Source: Halosimplex pelagicum (lineage in GTDB: Archaea > Halobacteriota > Halobacteria > Halobacteriales > Haloarculaceae). From it: a stretch of 64,000 nt of DNA. Position 1 is the stretch's first letter. Each line of letters starts with the position of its first letter. The stretch spans positions 3,348,001-3,412,000 of the forward strand of contig NZ_CP058909.1 in NCBI RefSeq assembly GCF_013415905.1, written 5' to 3'. Shown here piece after piece: positions 44,684 to 52,659 of this stretch. The position numbers were made by a program, and so were the translations under genes. The notes under the pieces were generated by a model. It was not told the DNA's origin and did not search any database. It saw only the letters and a list, made by a program, of their open reading frames with translations.

Positions 44684-44819
44684 TATCAGCTACCTCTTTT
44701 TCGTTTTACCGTCTGGTTTGACTTATATGAGGGCGCTTAGAGGGTGAAACAGTCTGTCATTCTCGGTGGCCATTCCGATGAGTAATTTGGCCCCGTTACT
44801 GGGCGGTTCGGAGACACGC

Positions 44820-45017
44820 TTACGGTAGGAGACCAGGAGCGCTCACATGCGTGTATCCATCATAACAGACAGGACACGGATCGCGCTCAAGTTCAGTCTC
44901 AATGTGGAACCGCTGGTAGTAGACTAACGGGCCTCCGTGGTATAGTAGCTCCTGGCCGCGTTCACAGTCGCCATCTATCCGATGATACATATCGCGTTCG
45001 AGTAACTTCGGCTTCAT
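44820..45017 (-). CDS. Small CPxC-containing protein
   Basis: A 65-residue protein with RDPCPVCYDGYTHVSAPG near its end, a half zinc knuckle, and an upstream YHRIDGDCERGQELLYHGGP. The minus-strand start is preceded by GGGGGTGG and an ATATTTAAG TATA-like element (45043-45051). Unknown function. Confidence 0.5.
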   Translation of the reverse strand: MKPKLLERDMYHRIDGDCERGQELLYHGGPLVYYQRFHIETELERDPCPVCYDGYTHVSAPGLLP

Positions 45018-45247
45018 ACAACCTGGCTACCACCCCCGGGCTTAAATATAGGCACGAAAATTCCGGTGAACAAGGGCCAAATTGGGTGGAGAGAAGTGAG
45101 GCAACCACTTTCATTACTTTCACCTACCGAGTACTTGCCACTCGCCTGATTCTCGGGTATATCTATCCCTCAAATCCGACGTTTCACTTTCACTGTGACC
45201 CTCAGACTCGGTTTTTATATACCACATCTCAAACTCGGTGACCGGAC

Positions 45248-45484
45248 ATGTCGGCCGAGAAACTGAGGATCGAGACGCAGGAGGATAGCTGGCGGCTCCG
45301 CTGTCCGAACGGGCACAAGGTCGCGCCGACGAACAATCACTGGTACTGCCACAGCTGCGCGAACTCCTGGCACGAGGACGCCGAGCCGGAGATCGACGAG
45401 GCGATCGACCAGAAGACCGGGCGGAGCCTAACCCGCGACGAGGTCGAGCTGGACTTCGACGCTCCCGGGATCTACTATGCCTGA
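45248..45484 (+). CDS. Zinc-ribbon protein with conserved promoter region
   Basis: A 78-residue protein: LRIETQEDSW, then RCPNGHKVAPTNNHWYCHSC as a single zinc ribbon, then an acidic C-terminus. The TATA-like TTTTTATATACC lies about 35 bases upstream. The promoter and coding region (about 45182-45420) reappear, inverted and broken, at 58216-58437, so this gene belongs to a shared backbone of related elements. Confidence 0.7.
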   Translation: MSAEKLRIETQEDSWRLRCPNGHKVAPTNNHWYCHSCANSWHEDAEPEIDEAIDQKTGRSLTRDEVELDFDAPGIYYA

Positions 45485-45512
45485 AGAATGCGTAGCCGTT
45501 TTCGCGAGGAAG

Positions 45513-45779
45513 CTACTCGGGGTCGTCCAGAAACTCACGACCCTCGGAAGTAATCCACCACGCGCGCCCCTGCCCGATCTTCTTGGAATCGACAAGACGC
45601 CGATCTTGGAGGTCTCGGAGACGCTTGTATACTGCCGTTTTGCTCACCGGGAACTCACTCGCCAGTTCAGGGGCAGATACGACTGGATCGGACGAATCCA
45701 GAATCAGTTCGAGAATCTGCTCGTCAGAAACCACTGGCCTTCGACCTCCTCGATCGCCCGACTCGTCCGAATCGCCCAT
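45513..45779 (-). CDS. Winged-helix regulator
   Basis: An 88-residue winged helix: SDEQILELILDSSDPVVSAP, ELASEFPVSKTAVYKRLRDL as recognition helix, then RRLVDSKKIGQGRAWWITSE as the wing. It resembles MarR/PadR-like single-domain regulators found in haloarchaeal viruses and plasmids. The 213-base gap before it (45780-45992) contains only short palindromes (GTTC-CTAA-GAAC near 45840) and A/T-rich promoter-like sequence. Confidence 0.75.
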   Translation of the reverse strand: MGDSDESGDRGGRRPVVSDEQILELILDSSDPVVSAPELASEFPVSKTAVYKRLRDLQDRRLVDSKKIGQGRAWWITSEGREFLDDPE

Positions 45780-45992
45780 ACACCACTCTCAAACGTATCA
45801 TGCATAAACTCTCATATCCCGAACATAAGTTACTTTGGGGTTCCTAAGAACGCCGCAATAACTAAGTTACGCCAGGATAACCATACGAGTCAGATCGACA
45901 CGGCGCTCCTCGGGGTCGTCGACTCTCGGAAAACGGGGGTCGACGCCCGTGTGCCAGCACGGGCGTCGTGTCGGTCAATCAGGTGACCTGCT

Positions 45993-46238
45993 ATGGCAAA
46001 CGACCCCCGGGCTCAAAAATATACCCGGAATACGGCGGATAAGCACCGATTTCCAGACAGTTGCCCGACGTGCAGCACCGCGATCGACGGGATCAAAGCG
46101 GACGGTCCCGGGCTGCGGCGTGCCGACCCCTGCGGACACCAGATTCCGAGTCAGACTATGCAAGACCCATCGACAGAGACAGACGCATCGCTCGCGACCG
46201 ACGGCGGCACCAAGGCGAACGGAGGTGTCGAGCGGTGA
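45993..46238 (+). CDS. Integrase-operon gene 1: small CPxC protein
   Basis: An 81-residue protein beginning MANDPRAQKYTRNTADKHRF with CPTCSTAID and, later, DPCGHQIPSQ, which could close a zinc site. The rest is polar, ending ATDGGTKANGGVER. Overlaps the next gene by 4 bases (GTGA). First of five overlapping genes leading into the integrase. Confidence 0.6.
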   Translation: MANDPRAQKYTRNTADKHRFPDSCPTCSTAIDGIKADGPGLRRADPCGHQIPSQTMQDPSTETDASLATDGGTKANGGVER

Positions 46239-46411
46239 ACACCGAGTCGGCGACCTGCGGGGTGTGCGGCCGCAGTGTCCCGCTCGACCAGGACCACGTC
46301 AAGGTCGACGCCGAGACCGTCCGGACGCGCGACCGCAACGAGGCCGACGACTACGTTCTCCACCCGAGGTGTGCGGATGCAGTGTTCGAGGGATGGAGGT
46401 GCCCTGCATGA
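46235..46411 (+). CDS. Integrase-operon gene 2: zinc microprotein
   Basis: A 58-residue protein from GTG 46235: CGVCGRSVPLDQDHVKVD, then YVLHPRCADAVFEG. C-x2-C with H-x2-C is a treble-clef or zinc-ribbon pattern. It overlaps both neighbours by 4 bases. Confidence 0.6.
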   Translation: MNTESATCGVCGRSVPLDQDHVKVDAETVRTRDRNEADDYVLHPRCADAVFEGWRCPA

Positions 46412-46713
46412 ACGCCCGGCGTATCGTCGGTCCGACCGACGAGCCGGTCTCTCCCCAGCACCAGTGCGGTGGCTGCGAAGCCGAGTACTTCAACGCCGAG
46501 GCGGCGGCCGAGTGTTGTTCCGCTCGCCTGCGAGCCGACGGCGGCACTGAGCGCCCGCCGTTCGTCGATCCGCACGCCGAGACCGTGAAGTGCCACTTCT
46601 GCAGCCGAACGTGGGACCCCGTCGTGGTCGACGGCTTCGACCTGTCCGCCGAAGACGAGTACTACCCGAAGATGGTCCCGGTCTGTCCGGAGCACGCAGG
46701 AGGATGCCGATGA
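46408..46713 (+). CDS. Integrase-operon gene 3: double zinc-site protein
   Basis: A 101-residue protein with two candidate zinc sites: CGGCEAEYFNAEAAAECC (about residues 20-37) and CHFCSRTWDPVVVDGF closed by VCPEHAGGC. Overlaps both neighbours by 4 bases. No known family; a nucleic-acid- or protein-binding role is likely. Confidence 0.6.
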   Translation: MNARRIVGPTDEPVSPQHQCGGCEAEYFNAEAAAECCSARLRADGGTERPPFVDPHAETVKCHFCSRTWDPVVVDGFDLSAEDEYYPKMVPVCPEHAGGCR

Positions 46714-46925
46714 GCGGAACTGACCGGCCGAGTGCTATTAACGTCCGGTCCGACGAGGACGCGCCTGACGAATGCGAAAACTGTCCGAGAGTGCTCAAAA
46801 CCGTCGCATACGTCAACGGTCGTACCCTGTGCGGACGCTGCTACGGTTGGAAGATGGGCTACTACCGCGGAGAGCCTGAGTACTCAGTAGACACGGACCA
46901 GGAGGGCCACGGCGACCACCGATGA
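46710..46925 (+). CDS. Integrase-operon gene 4: zinc microprotein
   Basis: A 71-residue protein: CENCPRVLKTVAYVNGRTLC followed by GRCYGWKMGYYRGEPEY forms one C4 site. Its stop overlaps the integrase start (ATGA), so it is co-translated with the integrase and may influence recombination, as excision factors do (speculative). Confidence 0.6.
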   Translation: MSGTDRPSAINVRSDEDAPDECENCPRVLKTVAYVNGRTLCGRCYGWKMGYYRGEPEYSVDTDQEGHGDHR

Positions 46926-47959
46926 ACGGTCGAGAACGTGGTCCCCGGATGCTGACCGCTCGCGAAGCGATGGAACGCTGGTTGAACCAGCAGAAGACCA
47001 GCAAGAGCGAGGAGACGCTGGAGACGTACTTCTACCGGCTGAAGTTGTTCGTCGAGTGGTGCGAGGGGCGCGGCATCGCGACCGTCTCCGAGCTGACCGG
47101 CTGGGACTTCGACACCTACGAGAACGACCGTCTCGCCGAGGATATCGCCGGCACCTCGCTCCAGAACGAAATGAAGACGATCCGGAACTGGATCAAGTAC
47201 CTGGAGCGCATCGAGGCCGTCGACGAGGGGCTCTCTGAGAAGGTCCACGTCCCGGACGTACCGGACTCCGAACAGTCCGACGAGACGAAACTCCACCCCG
47301 ACGACGCTCGTCCGCTGCTGGACTACTACCGGAACACGCCGCCGCTCTACGGGACGGTGCGCCACGCCTGGCTCGAGCTGGCCTGGCACACCGGCGCCCG
47401 GATGGGCGGCACCCGAGCGCTGGACGTTCGCGACTACGACAGCGAGAACCGGCGCGTCGAGTTCCACCACCGGCCGGACACGGACACGCCGCTGAAAAAC
47501 AAGCTCGACGGCGAGCGCCCGGTCGGCTTCCCCCGGTCGGTGGCGGACGCGATCGACCACTATCTCCAACACCACCGCCACGATCTCCACGACGACCACG
47601 GCCGCCAGCCGTTGTTCACCACGTCGCAGGGCCGACCGGCGACGAACACGATCCGCGACTGGAGCTACCGGGTCACCTTCCCGTGCCTCCATACTGCGTG
47701 CCCGCACGGCTACGAGGCGGATACCTGCGACTTCAAGGACCCGCACCAGGCGAGCAAGTGCCCGTCGTCGCGGTCACCGCATCAGGTCCGGACGGGCTCG
47801 ATCATCTGGCAGCGCGACCTGGGTTTCCCGCCGGAGGTCGTCGCCGAGCGGGTGAACGCGTCGATCGAGACGATCGAACAGTACTACGACCACGCTACCG
47901 CCCTCGAGAAGCTCGAGGAGCGGCGGCGCCCGTACATCGAGCGGATGGAATCCGAGTAA
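46922..47959 (+). CDS. int: Tyrosine recombinase / integrase
   Basis: A 345-residue integrase. The N-terminal SAM-like core-binding domain (TAREAMERWLNQQKTSKSEE and a helical region to about residue 105) is followed by the catalytic domain. It has Arg160 in HTGARMGGTRAL, His287 and Arg290 in SPHQVR, and Tyr322 (or Tyr321) in QYYDHAT. A cysteine/histidine-rich insertion (CLHTACPHGYEADTCDFKDP) before the HxxR box is typical of haloarchaeal integrases. It would integrate and excise the element at tRNA-Pro; attR lies 87 bases downstream. The gene is intact. Confidence 0.95.
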   Translation: MNGRERGPRMLTAREAMERWLNQQKTSKSEETLETYFYRLKLFVEWCEGRGIATVSELTGWDFDTYENDRLAEDIAGTSLQNEMKTIRNWIKYLERIEAVDEGLSEKVHVPDVPDSEQSDETKLHPDDARPLLDYYRNTPPLYGTVRHAWLELAWHTGARMGGTRALDVRDYDSENRRVEFHHRPDTDTPLKNKLDGERPVGFPRSVADAIDHYLQHHRHDLHDDHGRQPLFTTSQGRPATNTIRDWSYRVTFPCLHTACPHGYEADTCDFKDPHQASKCPSSRSPHQVRTGSIIWQRDLGFPPEVVAERVNASIETIEQYYDHATALEKLEERRRPYIERMESE

Positions 47960-48045
47960 CCATGAGTATAAAAACTGCCCACACCACCGAAGACCGGTTC
48001 GACAAGTACAGCCGTGGGCAGTGCCGATCTGCCGAGATTTCGAGG

Positions 48046-48060
48046 CTCGGCGGTCCCACT
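48046..48060. other. Right attachment site (attR)
   Basis: Exact copy of the last 13 bases of tRNA-Pro plus CT. The bases before it (CCGAG-ATTTCGAGG-CTCGG, from 48032) keep a T-arm-like hairpin although the sequence diverges, as expected for the element-derived half of the site. Host sequence resumes here. Confidence 0.85.
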
Positions 48061-48226
48061 TCATTAAAAGGGCTAGCGGCTTCTCCGCGGAGTTTTACTC
48101 TTTCGAGTCGGTCACCGTAGATCGCGCGTCCGAGCGCGGCGTCGAACGTGCTCTTCTTGCCCGGGACTCGGCACGCCGAGAGTACCCGTCCGACCTTGTT
48201 CCTCGAACCACGTGGCACGTGCAAAA

Positions 48227-48252
48227 CTGTTATCACTGCGCCCCAGTAACAG
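48227..48252. promoter_or_regulatory. Operator-like inverted repeat before the toxin-antitoxin pair
   Basis: CTGTTA (48227-48232) and TAACAG (48247-48252) flank 14 bases, ending seven bases before ATG 48259. Toxin-antitoxin operons are usually autoregulated from such sites. Confidence 0.45.
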
Positions 48253-48258
48253 CAGACT

Positions 48259-48609
48259 ATGAGCGAGAATGCGCGCGACACCGGCGGTCGCTACTCCAGA
48301 AAGCTCACCGAACAGGACCTCTTGAAGGTCTTCGACTACGAGACCGACGCCGAGGAGCCCATGCTCGCGGCCTCGGAGATCGTCGACGCGCTGTACGACC
48401 GCTTCGATATCGACGTGTCCGACGAGACCGTGCGGCGGCGACTCCGTTCGATGGAGGACGATGGCACGGTGTCCAGCAAGCGATTCGGTGCGCGGGCCGT
48501 CGGATGGACCGCACTGGTCGCGCCGCGGCTCGATCCCGACGTCGCCGCGGACGCCGACGAGCTGGCGGACGCCGACCGCGACGAGTACACCGCACTCAAC
48601 GACCTGTAA
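48259..48609 (+). CDS. Winged-helix antitoxin-like protein
   Basis: A 116-residue protein: RKLTEQDLLKVFDYETDAEE, EIVDALYDRFDIDVSDETVR, RRLRSMEDDGTVSSKRFGAR form a winged helix, followed by an acidic tail (DPDVAADADELADADRDEY). It ends three bases before a RelE-like toxin gene, so it is most likely the antitoxin and repressor. An unusual DNA-binding fold for a RelE partner, though similar pairs are known in haloarchaea. Confidence 0.75.
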   Translation: MSENARDTGGRYSRKLTEQDLLKVFDYETDAEEPMLAASEIVDALYDRFDIDVSDETVRRRLRSMEDDGTVSSKRFGARAVGWTALVAPRLDPDVAADADELADADRDEYTALNDL

Positions 48610-48612
48610 CGG

Positions 48613-48861
48613 ATGGCCGAGGTGTTGCTGTCGCCGCAGGCGAGGGAGTGGTTGACCGACCAGACCGACGACGTGAGCGAGCGCGTGAAGGCGAAACTTC
48701 GCGACGCCGGCGAGGCTCCCGGACGCTTCCTGAAGCCGCTGAGCGGTCGCGACGACTACCGGCTCCGGATCGGCGACTATCGCGCGGTTGTCGACTGGCG
48801 ACGGGACGACGGGGAGCTTCGCGTCCAGCGGATCGGCCACCGAGACGGGTTCTACGAGTAG
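48613..48861 (+). CDS. RelE/ParE family toxin
   Basis: An 82-residue protein with the RelE fold signature: VLLSPQAREWLTDQTDDVSE helix, APGRFLKPLSGRDDYRLRIG and DYRAVVDWRRDDGELRVQRI, closing with GHRDGFYE. It would be an mRNA interferase or gyrase poison held in check by the winged-helix protein upstream. It lies outside the integrated element, in the host flank next to attR. Confidence 0.88.
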   Translation: MAEVLLSPQAREWLTDQTDDVSERVKAKLRDAGEAPGRFLKPLSGRDDYRLRIGDYRAVVDWRRDDGELRVQRIGHRDGFYE

Positions 48862-48897
48862 CGCCCTCCCCGAGGCGAAAAACGAGCAGACGGCCGC

Positions 48898-49821
48898 TCA
48901 GTCCCCGTCGGGAATCTCGAACGCCCGCTTCCGAACGCCCCCGTTGCCCCGTCGTTCCAGAGCCACCAACTCCCCCTCGGTCTCTACCATCACGGCCTCG
49001 CCGCCGGACTCCTCCAGATTCGCGCGGATGACGTTCTCGCAGACCACGTTGCCCTTCTGGACGACCTCGTCCTGGCGCGTGTGGCCCACTATCTGGAGCG
49101 GCGCGTCGTCGCTCAGGAACTTGAAGTCGAGCCAGGCGATGCCGGCGCCGAAGGCGCGGCCGCCGCCGCGACCGATGCCGAGGACCTCCTGATAGTCGTC
49201 GACGAGACGCTCCTGGGTCGCCTCGTCGTCGTCGGTGCCGATCGCGTCGCGAAGCTCTCCGGCGGCTTCGGCGAACCGGTCGTTCAGTCCCGCGGCGTCG
49301 TAGTCACGGACCCGACCGGCGTGGGCGTAGGTGAACGCGTAGCCGTCGTAGGCGGCGACGACGTGGCCGTCGGCGATGGCCTCGCAGAGCCGGCGGCGGT
49401 CGTCGTCGGACTGCTGCCCCGAGAACCAGGTCTCCCAGCTCACCAGGTCCTGGAAGAGGACGCCCCACTCGTGGTTGCCCAGCGTGACGCGGACGTGGCC
49501 CGGCGGGGCCTCGCGGGCGAGGCGTTCGACGAGTTCGATGACGGCGGCGTTGTCGGGGCCGCGATCCACGAGGTCGCCGTTGAACACCAGCACCGACTCG
49601 TCGCCGTCGGCCCAGTGGAGCCGGCCGTCCGCGTCGACCTCGACGAGCGGGTCGAAGTCGGGGTGGTCGCCGACGGCTGTAAGCGCCGAGCGGGCGGCGT
49701 CGAGATAGCCGTGGATGTCGCTGATGCTGACGATGCGTGGGCTGTCGGCGTCGAGCGCGTCGACGCCGTCGCGAGCGGCGCGGGGCATCGAGTCGTCATG
49801 GTCGGGAGTGAGATCTATCAT
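48898..49821 (-). CDS. Calcineurin-like metallophosphatase (PP2A/ApaH type)
   Basis: A 307-residue protein from ATG 49821. All metal-binding motifs are visible: SISDIHGYLDAARSAL (D-x-H), FNGDLVDRGPDN (GDxxDRG), TLGNHEWG (GNHE), FTYAHAGR and QIVGHTRQDE. This fits ApaH or Ser/Thr phosphatase-like enzymes; substrate unknown. An upstream in-frame start (49860) would only add a polar leader. Confidence 0.9.
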   Translation of the reverse strand: MIDLTPDHDDSMPRAARDGVDALDADSPRIVSISDIHGYLDAARSALTAVGDHPDFDPLVEVDADGRLHWADGDESVLVFNGDLVDRGPDNAAVIELVERLAREAPPGHVRVTLGNHEWGVLFQDLVSWETWFSGQQSDDDRRRLCEAIADGHVVAAYDGYAFTYAHAGRVRDYDAAGLNDRFAEAAGELRDAIGTDDDEATQERLVDDYQEVLGIGRGGGRAFGAGIAWLDFKFLSDDAPLQIVGHTRQDEVVQKGNVVCENVIRANLEESGGEAVMVETEGELVALERRGNGGVRKRAFEIPDGD

Positions 49822-49947
49822 GGCGGACGGGTAGAGCGGTCTGTCAGCCGATGGATACACCGCAGGGCATCAAAACGGCTTCGGAGGGGTCCTCTCGCTC
49901 GCGCTAAACACAAAACTCATATCGCGGGGCTGAAAGAACATAGACAG

Positions 49948-50874
49948 ATGGATAGAGTGCGGCAGTGGGCGCACGCGGCCTACGAGCGGTTGCTCGAACT
50001 CGAGCTGTCGGGGACGCCCAGTCACGTCGCCGTCATCCAGGACGGCAACCGGCGGTACGCGCGACAGCGGGGCGACGACGCCTCGGACGGCCACCGGGCG
50101 GGCGCGGAGACGACCGAGCAGGTACTGGAGTGGTGTCGGCAGACCGGCGTCGACGAGCTGACGCTGTACACCTTCTCGACGGAGAACTTCGAGCGCCCGG
50201 CGGAGGAGAACGAGGCGCTGTTCGACCTGCTGTGCGAGAAGCTCCGCGAGTTCGCCGACGCCGACCGGGTCCACGACTCGGAAGTCCGGATCCGGGCGAT
50301 CGGCGAGACGGAGAAACTGCCCGAGCGGGTGCGCGAGGCGATCGACTACGCCGAGCGCCGGACCGCGGGGTACGACAACCTCCAGCTGAACATCGCGCTG
50401 GCGTACGGCGGCCGCGCCGAGTTGCTCTCGGCGGCCCGGGACGTGACGAGCGAGGTCGAGCGCGGCGCGCTCGACGCCGGGGATATCGACGTCGAGACGA
50501 TCGAACGGCGGCTCTACGAGGGGCCGAGCCGCGACGTGGACCTGATCGTGCGGACCGGCGGCGACGAGCGCACGTCGAACTTCCTGCCGTGGCACGCCAA
50601 CGGCAACGAGGCGGCCGTCTACTTCTGTACGCCCTACTGGCCGGAGTTCCGGAAGGTCGACTTCCTGCGGGCGATCCGGACATACGAACACCGCGAGGAG
50701 TCCTGGCGGAAGACCCGCGCGCGGCGGGCGCTCGCGCTGGTCCGTGCGCTCGGCGGCGCCGAGGTCAACGACGCCCGACGCGTCCTCCGGCGGTTCAAGG
50801 ACGCGCTCCCGAGCGCCGAACGCGAGGCCCTCGAATCGGAGACCGACGCCGAGTTCGAACGCACCGCCGACTGA
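49948..50874 (+). CDS. uppS: cis-Prenyltransferase (undecaprenyl/dolichyl diphosphate synthase family)
   Basis: A 308-residue enzyme adding isoprene units in cis to make the long-chain lipid carrier for glycosylation. Motifs: IQDGNRRYARQRG (catalytic Asp), ELTLYTFSTENFERP, LQLNIALAYGGRAEL, LIVRTGGDERTSNFLPW and EAAVYFCTPYWPEF. Length is normal with a haloarchaeal C-terminal extension. Confidence 0.94.
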   Translation: MDRVRQWAHAAYERLLELELSGTPSHVAVIQDGNRRYARQRGDDASDGHRAGAETTEQVLEWCRQTGVDELTLYTFSTENFERPAEENEALFDLLCEKLREFADADRVHDSEVRIRAIGETEKLPERVREAIDYAERRTAGYDNLQLNIALAYGGRAELLSAARDVTSEVERGALDAGDIDVETIERRLYEGPSRDVDLIVRTGGDERTSNFLPWHANGNEAAVYFCTPYWPEFRKVDFLRAIRTYEHREESWRKTRARRALALVRALGGAEVNDARRVLRRFKDALPSAEREALESETDAEFERTAD

Positions 50875-51010
50875 GCCGTTCGTTCCCGCGCTCGCGAACC
50901 TGATTCCGGTGACTCGATGGCCCGATAGCCGATCGTCGGCCTCGATTGCGTGCCACTTGTACCCACGTGACGGTACGCTTAAGTAGACCAGGCGTGTGGC
51001 ATCATCTATC

Positions 51011-51328
51011 ATGGCACATTCGGGGTCGGACGCCGACGCGTTCGTGACGCACGGCACGCGGCCGCGCAGCGTCGCGCGGGCGAGTCGCCGGCTGGGGCTC
51101 GCGCTCCTCGGTGCGGCGGGACCGGCGGTCGTGACGGCGTTTCTGGTGGCGGTGACTCGTCCCGGGACGGCCGGCCCGCTCGCCTGGGTGGGCGAGGCGA
51201 TGGCGACGCCGCTGGTCGGCGGGAGCGGCCTCACCTGGGCGTTCCACGTCGCCGCGGTCACCGGCCTCGCTGGCGTGTGGATCGTCGGCTTCGCGCTCGT
51301 CGTCGAGGGGTATTTCGGCGTCGAGTAA
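51011..51328 (+). CDS. Small haloarchaeal membrane protein
   Basis: A 105-residue protein with two membrane helices (LGLALLGAAGPAVVTAFLVA and WAFHVAAVTGLAGVWIVGFA). ATG 51011 fits a leaderless start from a GCTTAAGTAG TATA-like element (50977-50986). Function unknown. Confidence 0.65.
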   Translation: MAHSGSDADAFVTHGTRPRSVARASRRLGLALLGAAGPAVVTAFLVAVTRPGTAGPLAWVGEAMATPLVGGSGLTWAFHVAAVTGLAGVWIVGFALVVEGYFGVE

Positions 51329-51380
51329 CTTCGAGATCCGGTCGAGAGGGAGTCTTCTGCGGCGGCACTCCTGCGACTGT

Positions 51381-52538
51381 TCAGTCGTTCCCGCGCGCTT
51401 CCGCCTGCGCGTCCTCGGCGTTCGGACCGGCCCGGCCGCGGACGTTGAAGCCGCCGGTCTCGGCGCGGCCGGTGAGTTCCCGCTGGGGGAAGGGGATCTT
51501 GATGTCTTCCTCCTCGAAGGCGGCCTTGACGGCGCTGACGACGGCGGAGACGGCCTTCCACTTTCGCGGTGGGGTAGGGTGGTCGATCCAGAAGCGCATC
51601 TCGAGGACGACCGACGAGTCGCCGAACTCCTTGGGGAACACCTGGGGCGGCGGGGCGTCGACGACTTCGCTGCAGTTGGAGATGGCTTCGATGGCGACCT
51701 GCTTGGCGCGGTCGGGGTCGGTCTCGTAGTCGATGCTCACGTCGACGCGGATGCGCAACAGCCCCTTCTGGCTCCGGTTCGTGATCGGTCGGTCGGAGAC
51801 GCGGTCGTTGGGGATGATGACGAACTCGCCGTCGAAGTTCTCCAGGCGGGTGTGGAAGATGGTGATGTCGGTGACGATACCCTCCTCGCCGCCGATCTCC
51901 ACCCAGTCGCCGATGGTAAAGGGACGGGAGAACATGAGGACGAACCCGGCGATGAGCGAGCCCAGCGTCTGGCGGGCGGCGAAGCCGACGACGATGCCGA
52001 GGAAGCCGGCGCCGACGAGGAGGCCGCCGAGGTTCGTGTCCCAGATCCCCAGGATGACGATCCCCGCGAAGCCGAACAGGAACAGCTGGGCGGTCCGCAG
52101 GAGGATCTCCTCCTGGTGGTCGGTCAGCCACTCCGCGTGGCGGCCGAGGTTGGTGACGGCGTTGGAGAGGTATCGGGCGACCGCGTACGCGGCGAAGAAC
52201 ACGGCCACCGAACCCAGAGCGCGCCCGAGGGCCTGAAGCTCCTGGTCGTTCGTCAACTCGTCGGCAAGCGTCGCGAGCGCCGGGCCGTATCCCCAGAGGT
52301 ACACCAGCGAGAAGCCGCCGCCGACGAGCAGGGACAGCTGTGCGGCGCGCAACACCGCTCCGCTGACGGCCCACTGCAGGGCGGAGTCCTGAACCCCCTG
52401 GATCAGCCGCGGGAGGACCAGCCAGCCGAAGGTCGCGACGACGGCGAGCAGCAACGCGGTGACGCCGAGCCGGGCGCCGAGCGTCTCGAACCCCGTGAGG
52501 AACGACCGGGCGGCGTCGACCGGCGTCGCCTGTAGCAT
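51381..52538 (-). CDS. MscS-family small mechanosensitive channel
   Basis: A 385-residue protein with four or five TMs; the last is the pore helix LLVGAGFLGIVVGFAARQTL with Gly/Ala packing. The MscS beta domain follows (FTIGDWVEIGGEEGIVTDIT, TRLENFDGEFVIIPNDRV), then the alpha/beta vestibule and an acidic tail. It would release solutes on hypo-osmotic shock. Confidence 0.93.
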   Translation of the reverse strand: MLQATPVDAARSFLTGFETLGARLGVTALLLAVVATFGWLVLPRLIQGVQDSALQWAVSGAVLRAAQLSLLVGGGFSLVYLWGYGPALATLADELTNDQELQALGRALGSVAVFFAAYAVARYLSNAVTNLGRHAEWLTDHQEEILLRTAQLFLFGFAGIVILGIWDTNLGGLLVGAGFLGIVVGFAARQTLGSLIAGFVLMFSRPFTIGDWVEIGGEEGIVTDITIFHTRLENFDGEFVIIPNDRVSDRPITNRSQKGLLRIRVDVSIDYETDPDRAKQVAIEAISNCSEVVDAPPPQVFPKEFGDSSVVLEMRFWIDHPTPPRKWKAVSAVVSAVKAAFEEEDIKIPFPQRELTGRAETGGFNVRGRAGPNAEDAQAEARGND

Positions 52539-52659
52539 ACCTCGGGGTTCGTGAGTCGACAGTCTTGGGCGTTGCGCTTGTCGGCCCGACCGCGAGTGTC
52601 GCGGCGCGGCGCGATCCGGGCAGCGAACCTACAAATGGGCGGGCGCCGTCGGGGACGCT

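Larger units (their letters stand above)
25105..48060. mobile_element. Integrated genetic element in tRNA-Pro (virus- or vesicle-plasmid-like), about 23 kb
   Basis: The element is bounded by the tRNA-Pro 3' end and a 15-bp direct repeat of it at 48046-48060, with a tyrosine integrase ending 87 bases before the right repeat. Content is almost entirely small unknown, zinc-ribbon, regulatory and membrane genes, with one P-loop ATPase, one large winged-helix protein and one type IV pilin. There are no tail, terminase, capsid or recognisable conjugation genes. The membrane-rich minus-strand module (31717-43554) suggests a particle built from membrane plus a secreted spike-like protein, as in pleolipoviruses or pR1SE-type plasmid vesicles (inference). 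Confidence 0.85.

Noticed and set aside
25105..48060. Tailed provirus or integrative conjugative element
   Set aside because: No terminase, portal, HK97 capsid, tail, VirB4/VirD4 or relaxase motifs were seen. The single ATPase lacks convincing VirB4 features.
47895..48281. 128-codon minus-strand frame across the integrase end and attR
   Set aside because: It spans the att junction and the antisense of the integrase C-terminus, so it would have been created by integration. Only the middle (near 48070-48200) looks faintly protein-like, and nothing recognisable is encoded.
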